From positions 1 to 18,550 of the forward strand of contig JAKSDL010000702.1 in the NCBI GenBank assembly GCA_022360105.1: DNA of 18,550 bases, read 5' to 3'. The number at the start of each line of letters is the position of its first letter. Positions within the stretch are counted from its first letter, which is position 1. Positions 8,106-14,806 of the stretch are shown here, piece by piece. The position numbers and the translations under genes were made by a program. The DNA comes from Pseudomonadota bacterium. GTDB taxonomy: Bacteria; SAR324; XYD2-FULL-50-16; JAHJRI01. Below the pieces are notes generated by a model. It saw only the letters and a list, made by a program, of their open reading frames with translations. It was not told the origin of the DNA and did not search any database.

Positions 8106-8132
8106 CCCCGGTGCCTTACGGTGGCTCCGGGG
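8106..8132 (-). other. Stable GC-rich hairpin between subunit E and the DUF2764-like gene
   Basis: CCCCGG (8106-8111) and CCGGGG (8127-8132) form a perfect outer 6-bp stem. An inner GCC/GGC stem continues across a single mismatch. It starts four bases after the stop codon of subunit E and has no U-tract, so it is not a classical terminator. It could protect or process the polycistronic RNA and so set the ratio of E to the downstream subunits. The remaining bases of this 221-base gap (7916-8136) show no gene. Confidence 0.6.
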
Positions 8133-8136
8133 CTAA

Positions 8137-8745
8137 CTAACCGCTGAAAAGAAACTCTTTGGTCCTGGTACTCAGGTACTGTTTGAAGAATTCGTTGAAA
8201 TTATCTTCGGTAAGACTGATTTTATAACCGCCATTTTTAGGACCGATCTGAAATCCACCCTTAAGGTTTTTGGAAAAGTTAAGTTCAATTTTGCTGTCTA
8301 TGATCTTGGAAAGCTCTGTTTCAAAGCTTTTGCCCAATTCCTGCTGGTCTTTTTCCGGTAGTAATAGTTCTAAATCAGGACTGGTTTTGTCTGATTCCCA
8401 ATTTTTAAGGATGATCTTTATGTATTCCTGAACGTTTTTGCCGGACATCGCCGCAGACACATTCTGGTCAACGGCTTTTGCGGTGATAAGGTCGGTGATT
8501 TGCTGACGGATCTCTCTTACGGCCTTGAGGCCGGCCATCTTGATTTCCGATTCATTGATTTTGCGCTGGTTTTCGATCTCTTTTTTTGCTTCGTCGATCA
8601 TTTTGGAAGCTTCGGACTTGGCTTCGTTTTTTATTCGAACGGCTTCTTCCGAAGCATTTTCTATAATTCTTTCCGCTTCCGCTTCTCCCTTTTGAACACC
8701 TTCCTGGTAGATAATACTGGTTAACTCCTGAATGTTTTGTGCCAT
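8137..8745 (-). CDS. atpE: V/A-type ATPase peripheral stalk subunit E
   Basis: This is the first gene of the operon. The 202-residue protein starts M-A-Q-N-I-Q-E-L-T and continues with a long Ala/Glu/Lys-rich coiled coil (about 10-75: E-A-E-A-E-R-I-I-E-N-A then repeated E-A-K). A globular C-terminal part (about 90-202) packs against the A3B3 head in known structures. I chose ATG 8745 because GGAG lies 10 bases upstream. A longer reading from TTG 8769 would add eight residues but has no SD and would translate the SD itself. The usual coiled-coil partner G/H is not visible next to it. Confidence 0.93.
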   Translation of the reverse strand: MAQNIQELTSIIYQEGVQKGEAEAERIIENASEEAVRIKNEAKSEASKMIDEAKKEIENQRKINESEIKMAGLKAVREIRQQITDLITAKAVDQNVSAAMSGKNVQEYIKIILKNWESDKTSPDLELLLPEKDQQELGKSFETELSKIIDSKIELNFSKNLKGGFQIGPKNGGYKISLTEDNFNEFFKQYLSTRTKEFLFSG

Positions 8746-8897
8746 CTTATTCTTTCTCCGCAAATACAATTAATCAGTTTGTTAATACAAAATTGAAAAT
8801 TATTCGACGAGAAAAAACGATCATCTAAGGAAATTGTCTCTGACAAGACGAAGACGAATGTTTCTTTCCTTGGTTACCTCCTGTAACATTGACTTTT

Positions 8898-8927
8898 ATT
8901 GTATCAACCCAATCGACGGTCAGGCAA
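8898..8927 (-). promoter_or_regulatory. Candidate promoter of the ATPase operon
   Basis: On the minus strand TTGCCT (-35-like, 8927-8922) and TACAAT (-10-like, 8903-8898) are separated by 18 bases. This would start RNA near 8891 and leave a leader of about 145 bases before subunit E. The 285-base space between E and the stress-protein gene (8746-9030) must hold the operon promoter unless it reads through from upstream. This is the best pair I see, but the -35 box is poor. Confidence 0.3.
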
Positions 8928-9015
8928 CAGGCATCTGACACACCAATCAACCCGGTTTTTGGTCAACCTAAAGTACTCTTCAAAAAATTGTTTTGATTTA
9001 AGACAACAATTTAAT

Positions 9016-9039
9016 CAAGAATAAAAGTTTTTATCCTTG
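9016..9039 (-). terminator. Possible hairpin terminator at the stress-protein stop codon
   Basis: CAAGGATAAAA and TTTTATTCTTG pair over 11 positions (one G-U), leaving almost no loop. In practice the inner AT pairs open. It covers the TAA stop of the stress-protein gene. The stem is AT-rich and no clean U-tract follows, so termination is uncertain. Confidence 0.35.
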
Positions 9040-9921
9040 CTTGTACATGAAGACAGAACAGGCGGAATCGTAGATCAAATACTTGGCGGTTCTTCCGACT
9101 GCATTTTGTTTGTCGGCATAGCTGGAATTAGCCGCAACAATAATCAGTATGGCATCCGACATTTTCTGTAACTCGATTATCTTTTCATAAGAGCGGCCAA
9201 ACTCCAGGACCGTTTTGTACCTGGATTTGACATCGAATTGCGAGATATATTCGTTTAATTTTGCCTTTTGCTCTTCCCGCATGCCTTTGAGTTGTTCTTT
9301 TTTAGATTGATCTTCGGTCAGGCGTTGATCCCATTCCCAGGTAAAATCCGTTTTTGCGTCTGCTCCTGCCGGAGATTCAGCCACATGTATAAACATCAGC
9401 TCCGCATTTGATTTCTGTGCCCATCTGTCTGCCAGTTCAACTAAACCTTTATTCGTATCGGAATAGTCGATAGGGACAATAAAAATCATATTGAATTTTT
9501 TGACAGGTTTTCTATAGATATAAACCGGTCCCCTGGAATTATTGAGGATGTGTCGAGTAACACTGCCCAGGAAGATCCTTTCAATCAGGGTGTGGGAATG
9601 AGCAGGGATGAGTATGAACTCAGGATTAATCTTGGATTCAAAATCGATTATTTTTAAATGGGGTTCTCCGGCAACTGATGACATCTCATAGTTGACCTCC
9701 ACATTTAACTTGCTTACGAACTTCTCCATCTCTTTCAAATCTTTCTTCATGAGCGTTTCATCTTGAGTAAACAACATTTTTTTACCCTGCATGAAGTTTT
9801 TCGACCTGACATGAAGAAAGTGGAGTTCAGATCCGGTAACCTTACACCATCGATTAGCCAAGCGAATTATTTCCTGACTTACTGCACTTGGAGTAATCGG
9901 AACAAGAATTTGCTTTTTCAT
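9031..9921 (-). CDS. Tandem-domain universal stress protein (UspA family)
   Basis: This 296-residue cytosolic protein is made of two UspA-like domains. Domain 1 (about 1-137) opens K-K-Q-I-L-V-P-I-T and has L-H-F-L-H-V at its second strand, ending with G-S-V-T-R-H-I-L-N-N-S-R-G-P-V-Y-I. Domain 2 (about 143-296) opens M-I-F-I-V-P-I-D-Y-S-D and ends V-G-R-T-A-K-Y-L-I-Y-D-S-A-C-S-V-F-M-Y. Tandem Usp proteins bind nucleotides and help survival under starvation or energy stress. The first-domain nucleotide loop (G-S-V-T near its end) is partly kept; the second is less clear. The start follows TGGGGA. It is co-oriented with and directly upstream of the ATPase operon, but 285 bases and a hairpin separate them. 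Confidence 0.9.
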   Translation of the reverse strand: MKKQILVPITPSAVSQEIIRLANRWCKVTGSELHFLHVRSKNFMQGKKMLFTQDETLMKKDLKEMEKFVSKLNVEVNYEMSSVAGEPHLKIIDFESKINPEFILIPAHSHTLIERIFLGSVTRHILNNSRGPVYIYRKPVKKFNMIFIVPIDYSDTNKGLVELADRWAQKSNAELMFIHVAESPAGADAKTDFTWEWDQRLTEDQSKKEQLKGMREEQKAKLNEYISQFDVKSRYKTVLEFGRSYEKIIELQKMSDAILIIVAANSSYADKQNAVGRTAKYLIYDSACSVFMYKQG

Positions 9922-10219
9922 GATTCCCCAGAAAACAATTATTGAAATGACCTAATAAGTGTTAAGCAAACCAAAACCTTACATAACAGTATTTTAGAAA
10001 TGTAAATGAACCATCGATGAAACCCGATCAAATCAGGTCATCCTGTTTTTATTGTGTAAAAGTCTCTTAGGATTCACCAGGGTTGTCAATGGAATTTCCC
10101 GATTTTTTGAATAAACATAGTAACGAGATATGGCTGTTTCAATAATAACGGACCACCACAAATCTCTTGATTTTATTTGGTGTTGGATTGTGGCGTTAAA
10201 ACAATTCTGTTTGTACCTA

Positions 10220-10430
10220 TTCACCACGAAGACACAAAGTTCACGAAGCAAAGATTATAAATAAGATAGAATCCGCCCGCGGCAAGGACTTTTCTCCTGA
10301 TTTCTGACGATGTAAAGTGCAAAATATATCAATGAACGATGGATGGGAAGCAACGACTAATTTTATAACACTCTCTGGTTCTTGTGCTTAAAGCCCTTTA
10401 AATAAAAAACTTCGTGTCCTCCGTGGTGAA
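10220..10430. repeat. CACCACGAAG-type inverted repeat pair
   Basis: The left arm, TTCACCACGAAGACACAAAG followed by TTCACGAAG (10220-10248), is matched in reverse by CTTCGTGTCCTCCGTGGTGA plus A (10410-10430) with a few mismatches, 161 bases apart. Similar sequences are scattered in many environmental bacterial genomes. The DNA between the arms contains no ORF of note, so this could be a non-autonomous mobile repeat. Confidence 0.6.
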
Positions 10431-10544
10431 TAAATACTTCCGTTTAATGATGAAACATTTTTATCGATCGATCCAACCGGACGTTGGCCCTTTTCTAAGT
10501 TGACACGATGAAAACAGACTCCATGTGCCACATTTTAAGCAATT

Positions 10545-10638
10545 AAAATGATATTCCGGCGGATGGAGGAAGGAAATAGAGGTGATAAAAATCAACACCA
10601 AAGAAAAAAAGGCCTGATCCAGGTAGGAATATCATTTT
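10545..10638. repeat. 13-bp perfect inverted repeat around a 68-base core
   Basis: AAAATGATATTCC (10545-10557) is exactly reverse-complementary to GGAATATCATTTT (10626-10638). The 68-base core is purine-rich on the plus strand (GGCGGATGGAGGAAGG...) and has a short GGTGAT/ATCAACACC imperfect stem. No poly-T tail is present. It may be a structured RNA element or a small MITE-like insertion. It ends about 90 bases before the palindrome at 10749. Confidence 0.6.
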
Positions 10639-10730
10639 GCAACTGATAAGAAACAATGAACCATTCAAGGGCGATAATGCTAAAATGGCCAATCAAAGAT
10701 TGTTAGAGCAGTACCTTGGTAGTGATTAAG

Positions 10731-10784
10731 TTCTGTAGCGCATTGAGTGAGAGTATACTCTCGGTTTTGCCAGTCTGGAGGAGG
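10731..10784 (+). promoter_or_regulatory. Operator-like palindrome over a -10-like box, with strong SD
   Basis: GAGAGTATACTCTC (10749-10762) is a perfect 14-bp palindrome with TATACT (10754-10759), a -10-like hexamer, at its centre. A poor -35 candidate, TTCTGT (10731-10736), is 17 bases upstream. The near-ideal SD GGAGGAGG (10777-10784) lies 7 bases before the ATG at 10792. The arrangement resembles a dimeric repressor site on top of a promoter, but no adjacent regulator gene is present. Confidence 0.4.
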
Positions 10785-10791
10785 TTTGCTG

Positions 10792-10845
10792 ATGCTTCCG
10801 GATTCGGGTTTGTATGTAATGATTTTTAAAATTCTAAGCATGTAA
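10792..10845 (+). CDS. 17-residue small ORF, possible leader peptide
   Basis: ATG 10792 opens M-L-P-D-S-G-L-Y-V-M-I-F-K-I-L-S-M and stops at TAA 10843-10845. Support comes from the strong SD (GGAGGAGG, spacing 7) and the position just downstream of the palindrome. The 42-residue ORF starts seven bases after the stop and has little SD of its own, so translation of the short ORF could feed ribosomes to it. Seventeen codons are too few for a family assignment. It could be a leader peptide or chance. Confidence 0.35.
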   Translation: MLPDSGLYVMIFKILSM

Positions 10846-10852
10846 AGCGGAT

Positions 10853-10981
10853 ATGACTGTACATCAATATAACAAAACAAAAACTCCTGTTTCTCCCATC
10901 ACTATTGCCGGCGTTTCCATTTGGACTGCCATCCTGACAATCGGCGTTGTGTTTGCCGTTTTTGCCACATCCGGTTTTTAA
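10853..10981 (+). CDS. 42-residue probable single-TM small membrane protein
   Basis: The product has a polar N-terminus with two lysines (M-T-V-H-Q-Y-N-K-T-K-T-P-V-S-P), then a 25-residue hydrophobic helix with one Trp (about 16-40: I-T-I-A-G-V-S-I-W-T-A-I-L-T-I-G-V-V-F-A-V-F-A-T-S), ending G-F. This positive-inside, single-helix pattern resembles small accessory subunits of membrane complexes or regulatory small proteins. No family is recognised. The SD is weak (AAGCGG), so expression may depend on coupling to the 17-codon ORF. Coding is suggested by composition only. Confidence 0.45.
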   Translation: MTVHQYNKTKTPVSPITIAGVSIWTAILTIGVVFAVFATSGF

Positions 10982-11069
10982 GCAGTAGCCATAAATCGCA
11001 TATCAAAAAGTTTTCTATTTTATAAGAAAAACCTAATATCTAATATACTCTGTCAGATTTTAAGCAATT

Positions 11070-11141
11070 GTAGGATGGGCAACTTGTTGCCCATCAACCA
11101 AACCAATAGCCTGTCGGCGGACTCGTAGGTCCGCCCTACCG
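11070..11141. repeat. GTAGGG-family repeat, inverted pair with two hairpins
   Basis: The left unit starts GTAGGATGGG, with TGGGCAA (11076-11082), loop CTTG, TTGCCCA (11087-11093). The right unit (reverse orientation) has GGCGGAC (11116-11122), loop TCGTAG, GTCCGCC (11129-11135), followed by CTACCG. The linker shares ACCAAT with the element at 291-358. Both hairpins are perfect 7-bp stems. Confidence 0.8.
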
Positions 11142-11173
11142 TTTGTCTCCTGCATTAAAACTGATCATTATTC

Positions 11174-11830
11174 TCACTTCACCTGCCTGGGAACGACAAA
11201 AAACAGGTAAAGATACACTGCCAGAAAAAAACTGGTATCAACATTCCTTGTTATACTCAGCAACTCCTCCGTAATTTCTTCTTTCAACTGATAAATCTCC
11301 AACCGATCCCTGAACATGGGCTCGAAATGAGAGATTCCTTCGCTCCAAAGCATGTATCCCTGGTCGATTATCACCCGCAGCATAATTAGAAAATTATAGC
11401 GATTTCGTTGTATCGTTTTTTTGGGTGATTCCTTTTTATCGGACCTTTTTTCCAGCGAAGTTAAAAAATCGTCTTTGAACACTGTTCCCGGATCATTATA
11501 CAATATTTTGTATACGAACTTGTAGCTGAATTTCAGACCGTTTTCAAATTGTTCCAAATCCAGCTCTTGTTTTTGTTCGGTGAAAAAATGAAACACCTGT
11601 TTGGATTTTTGGAGGATTGAAATCAAGTCCTGGGTGCTTTCCGGTATAAACGGGTAGTTATCGAACAACAATGCCAAGGTTTCTCGAGCAGCAGGTGCTT
11701 CCCGGTAAAACTTGTCGAAACGCCGGGCAATGTCAGGAATATTATCCGAGTCTTCGATTAACAATTTAAGTTCCTGTGCGTTTCTCAACCCGATTCGAGT
11801 TAAGAGTTCAACGACATCCGGTTTTTCCAT
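11174..11830 (-). CDS. Unrecognised 218-residue protein with hydrophobic C-terminus
   Basis: A good SD (AAGGAGAG, about 5 bases from ATG) and a full-length open frame support a real gene. The product is mostly helical and rich in Leu, Phe, Lys and Glu. A charged low-complexity stretch at 127-143 (E-K-R-S-D-K-K-E-S-P-K-K) separates two helical halves. Residues 200-213 (S-F-F-L-A-V-Y-L-Y-L-F-F-V-V) are strongly hydrophobic and are followed by P-R-Q-V-K, which could be a C-terminal membrane anchor or a buried helix. I recognise no motif or catalytic signature. It lies 289 bases downstream of the AlkC-like gene on the same strand, too far to assume one operon. Confidence 0.75.
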   Translation of the reverse strand: MEKPDVVELLTRIGLRNAQELKLLIEDSDNIPDIARRFDKFYREAPAARETLALLFDNYPFIPESTQDLISILQKSKQVFHFFTEQKQELDLEQFENGLKFSYKFVYKILYNDPGTVFKDDFLTSLEKRSDKKESPKKTIQRNRYNFLIMLRVIIDQGYMLWSEGISHFEPMFRDRLEIYQLKEEITEELLSITRNVDTSFFLAVYLYLFFVVPRQVK

Positions 11831-12119
11831 GGGCTCTCCTTAAACGACCTTCAAAGCAAACATATGTTTGGTTGGGTTTTCTGATTTATAATCGCAATTC
11901 CGGCTGAATGGCAATAGTTGCTTTTAACAATCGTTAACCAGCGACCAATGATTTGTAAACCTAACAATTCAGGTGCCTGGGAATGGGCGGTATGCACTTG
12001 CCTGTCATAAAGAGAGAGCTTTACAAAAAAATGATGATTAGTCTCCCTCTGGTTAAAAGGTTGCTTGAACGCTATCCGAAGAGACAAAAAAGGCAGGCAA
12101 TATCGAATACATTGAGCTG
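11831..12119. other. Intergenic region
   Basis: It holds the SD of the 218-residue gene and presumably its promoter. A 78-codon open frame on the minus strand has no SD and no convincing composition. No repeat of the families found elsewhere is present. Confidence 0.5.
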
Positions 12120-13202
12120 TTAAACTACGTCAAAAGGTGTCTGCCATTTCTCAACGCCATTCACTATTATTTTTAAATGATGCTTCCCGGGATTGTGCTT
12201 TCGCGTTGTCATATCCTTAAAGGATTGCTTGCGGATATACGATTTGGTTTTGGCTGCTATTTCAGATTCAGAGATTTGAAAAACCTTGGTCGACAGCTTC
12301 CCATTCTTTTTAACGTAGTCTATGGCATATTCCAGTCGGATCTTACCAAGGGATGTTGCTGTTGTCTCCAGATCGAATTGAAACTCAAGTTCAGCTCCGA
12401 TTCTGATCTTTTCTTTTTTCAACTTGGGGTTGCGGATTTTGACTTTATCCGGATTTTCAAATCCAAACAGCGTCAGCACGTCGGTATTGCCTATTTTTAG
12501 CAATGAACGGCAGGCATGTTTTACGATCCAATCTGTTTTTTCGTTCTTTCCCAGCCATTCCCTGGAAATCTGAATAACCAATTCAGGATTATCTTTTGAG
12601 ATGTCGTTTAGGTTGTTGGCAACACTTCTTCGTACATATTCTTCGGAATCGTCTTTCAAATTCTCAAGAATTGGGAGTATTGGTGTAGGATCTTTTTTCA
12701 AGGCCGGTAATGCCATGGCCCAGGGTAAACGAGGTCTACAACCTTCACTGGCAAGGCGCCTCACGTGATAATTCACATTCTTTGACCACTCCAGCATCTG
12801 CTTCATCATCTGTGGTTGATCTTTGATAATAAATGGTCGGACGGCAAATTCAGACGAAGCAAAACGTGTAAACCATTCCAGGGCCGGAATGGAAAGATTC
12901 CATTCTTCCAGACCAAATTGTTCCACGAAGTCAGGAAAAACCATCCCTAAGAATCCCGTATTAGCTCCTTCGGCAACAGGGTAAAGGATCTTAAGTTGCT
13001 GTTCATAAGGGTGCACGATGGTCCTTCCCATGATTTTGGCGATATGACTCATTCGCTGTTTTAATTCCAGACTGTCCCACGTTTCATCAAAAACCTGGGC
13101 AAGAAAGTTCTTTGCTTTAAAATTAGAATCCTGTCGCGATATCAACCCAGCCAGTTTTTCCAGCAACGGTCGATTGTATCCATCTTTGAGAAGTTCGGCC
13201 AT
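12120..13202 (-). CDS. AlkC-type DNA alkylation repair glycosylase
   Basis: This 360-residue protein belongs to the HEAT-like AlkC/AlkD DNA glycosylases, which remove alkylated bases such as 3-methyladenine without base flipping. The signature H-V-R-R-L-A-S-E-G-C-R-P-R-L-P-W (146-161) is the AlkC-type loop. A further HEAT-like helix pair is at 187-209 (E-E-Y-V-R-R-S-V-A-N-N-L-N-D-I-S). The last 105 residues (about 255-360) are Lys-rich and beta-like, matching the Ig-like C-terminal domain known in AlkC proteins that contributes to DNA binding. The SD is weak (GAAGAAAT). It is 72 bases downstream of the MFS gene on the same strand, with a GTAGGG repeat unit between. The alkC name is likely but not certain, so the symbol is left blank. 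Confidence 0.88.
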   Translation of the reverse strand: MAELLKDGYNRPLLEKLAGLISRQDSNFKAKNFLAQVFDETWDSLELKQRMSHIAKIMGRTIVHPYEQQLKILYPVAEGANTGFLGMVFPDFVEQFGLEEWNLSIPALEWFTRFASSEFAVRPFIIKDQPQMMKQMLEWSKNVNYHVRRLASEGCRPRLPWAMALPALKKDPTPILPILENLKDDSEEYVRRSVANNLNDISKDNPELVIQISREWLGKNEKTDWIVKHACRSLLKIGNTDVLTLFGFENPDKVKIRNPKLKKEKIRIGAELEFQFDLETTATSLGKIRLEYAIDYVKKNGKLSTKVFQISESEIAAKTKSYIRKQSFKDMTTRKHNPGKHHLKIIVNGVEKWQTPFDVV

Positions 13203-13235
13203 ATTTCTTCAAGGGAGTTGTTTTTGATGATGATT

Positions 13236-13266
13236 GTAGGACGGGTAACTCCGTTACCCATCAATT
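13236..13266 (+). repeat. GTAGGG-family repeat, single unit
   Basis: GTAGGACGGGTAACTCCG is followed by TTACCCATCAATTG. The stem is GGGTAAC/GTTACCC around TCC. Compared with the GGGCAA/TTGCCC stems at 11070, 16266 and 18104 it has a compensated change (C-G to T-A). It sits between the MFS and AlkC-like genes. Confidence 0.75.
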
Positions 13267-13274
13267 GAACGGAT

Positions 13275-14441
13275 TCAGCTGGCTATTTGACTGAGGTCGT
13301 CCTTTAAGGGCTTTCCAATAAAAAACGCCACCAATACCAGCATACCAGCAATGGTAATCAAGGAAACCATAAAGCTATTCGTTGCATCAAACACCAGGCC
13401 TGCAATTAACGGTGCAAGCGCCGCCGGAATATTGGCGGAAAACAACCAGCCATAAACCTGCCCGACATTCTCAGCACCCCATTTTCTGGCTACCGTTGAT
13501 GCGTAAATCACTAGCACTCCGCCGTAGTTAAAGCCTGCAACAAAAGCATAGATCAAAAATCCTTTCACATGACTTAATATCCAATATCCGGCAATAAGCA
13601 ACAAAGCCTGGCTGATCAGATTCAGACGGATAGCCAAAAGAGCTTTGATGTTGTCACAAAGCAATCCCCAGAGAATTCGACCTGCAGCGTTGGCAACAGC
13701 AAATAGTGATACTGCCAGAATCCCGGTTTCGACGGTCAAGTTAATATTTAACTCTTTCAGATTTGCATTGACCGTAAACCCTGCAGCTAATGCCGTAAAC
13801 ATGGAGAGATATAAAAGTAAAAACGAACGGTTTTTAACAACATCAGCAACCCGCAGGGATATCGAGTTTTCGGCCGAAAAGTCCCCGGGTGTCCTCATAA
13901 ACAATCCAGCCAGGCAAACTGTAGCAAAGAAGCCTATTCCAAAATGGATGAAAACCTCAAATGGGGTGAAATCCAACCGCGACATTAAGTATCCGCCGAT
14001 CTGACTGACCAAGGCTGCTCCTCCGCCAAAACCAGCCACGGCAATGCCGGTTACCAATCCTTTTTGCTTGGGAAACCATAAAATTGCTGTGGCAATGGGG
14101 ACCATATAGGCAAAACCCACACCTATTCCGGCAAAAAGGCCAATTCCGAGGACAGTCAATAAGAAATGATGCTGACCGAATCCAGCCAGTATCCAACCGC
14201 TTCCAAAAATAAGCCCTCCCAACAGGGCACATTTTCTGACACCCAAACGATGAACATAGCTTCCAACAATCATCATCGTTGCCGGGAACATGAAATAGAA
14301 AATAGTAAAAGGTACCTGCACAGCGCCCTGCCCAAGTCCTGTCGATTGTTTTATGGGAGCCACATACACCGACCAGGAATATGTGGCGCCCAGACACATC
14401 TGCATGGCTACTGCACAGACTAAAATGACATATCGATACAT
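13275..14441 (-). CDS. MFS transporter, oxalate/formate antiporter (OFA)-like family
   Basis: This 388-residue inner-membrane carrier has about 12 predicted helices in two six-helix halves. The N-terminus C-L-G-A-T-Y-S-W-S-V-Y-V-A-P-I (16-30) is the characteristic first-helix motif of the OFA group, and V-H-R-L-G-V-R-K (63-70) matches the MFS loop 2-3 signature. The long Gly-rich G-L-F-A-G-I-G-V-G-F-A-Y helix (100-111) is also typical. OFA members carry small carboxylates (oxalate/formate, lactate, pyruvate), but the substrate cannot be told here. A GGAGG lies too far upstream (about 20 bases) to be a good SD. In-frame TGA five codons before ATG rules out a longer start. It is divergent from the sodium-symporter gene. 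Confidence 0.88.
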   Translation of the reverse strand: MYRYVILVCAVAMQMCLGATYSWSVYVAPIKQSTGLGQGAVQVPFTIFYFMFPATMMIVGSYVHRLGVRKCALLGGLIFGSGWILAGFGQHHFLLTVLGIGLFAGIGVGFAYMVPIATAILWFPKQKGLVTGIAVAGFGGGAALVSQIGGYLMSRLDFTPFEVFIHFGIGFFATVCLAGLFMRTPGDFSAENSISLRVADVVKNRSFLLLYLSMFTALAAGFTVNANLKELNINLTVETGILAVSLFAVANAAGRILWGLLCDNIKALLAIRLNLISQALLLIAGYWILSHVKGFLIYAFVAGFNYGGVLVIYASTVARKWGAENVGQVYGWLFSANIPAALAPLIAGLVFDATNSFMVSLITIAGMLVLVAFFIGKPLKDDLSQIAS

Positions 14442-14721
14442 TTGCGGGTTACCAGTTCAAAACCTCCATTAGTTGTCTTTGTATAGTGCTGTCTGTCGTC
14501 GATCATCAGTCTTTTTCAGCATTCGGTCAAAGTTTGTATCATCTCTTTTTTGGCGAACCCTCCAAATGTAAAGGATCTGAGAGCATAAAAATAATTGCCG
14601 CCGGGTTTTTAGTTATCGGCTGAAACTAGAAGGTCATACTCTTGGCAGGAAGATGAGAATTCAACATTTTCCCCTACACCCTAACTGAAATTTATTTATC
14701 GTTAATCAGAAATTAATTATT

Positions 14722-14752
14722 GGTTGACTTGTCGACCGCTGTTCGGTAAAGA
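14722..14752 (+). promoter_or_regulatory. Candidate promoter with inverted repeat for the sodium symporter
   Basis: TTGACT (14724-14729) and TAAAGA (14747-14752) are 17 bases apart. The -35 box is embedded in GGTTGAC-TT-GTCGACC (14722-14737), an inverted repeat with one mismatch that could bind a dimeric regulator. The -10 box is weak. The rest of the 365-base divergent space (14442-14806) must also carry the MFS promoter, which I cannot place. Confidence 0.3.
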
Positions 14753-14806
14753 AACCTTCAGACAATTAAATAAAAGTAATTATATTAATTGAAAGGAGGG
14801 GAGAAA

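Larger units (their letters stand above)
9922..10791. other. Intergenic region without a convincing gene
   Basis: These 870 bases carry the upstream region of the stress-protein gene (an inverted TTACAT/ATGTAA pair at 9979-10005 lies there), the CACCACGAAG inverted pair (10220-10430), a 13-bp inverted repeat (10545-10638) and the control region of the small-ORF cassette (10731-10784). The short ORFs here have no SD or lie across repeats. I find no tRNA or other RNA gene by eye. Confidence 0.6.

Noticed and set aside
8821..8889. 22-codon frame on the minus strand ahead of subunit E (basic, amphipathic product)
   Set aside because: No SD in front of its ATG; too short to judge. Kept only as a possible leader if translation data support it.
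10033..10251. 72-codon frame on the minus strand
   Set aside because: Its start lies in the CACCACGAAG repeat arm, there is no SD, and the composition is not protein-like.
10680..10880. 66-codon frame on the minus strand
   Set aside because: No SD; it is antisense to the better supported small-ORF cassette and reads back through the palindrome.
11851..12087. 78-codon frame on the minus strand between the orphan gene and the AlkC-like gene
   Set aside because: No SD, scattered composition, no motif; likely chance.
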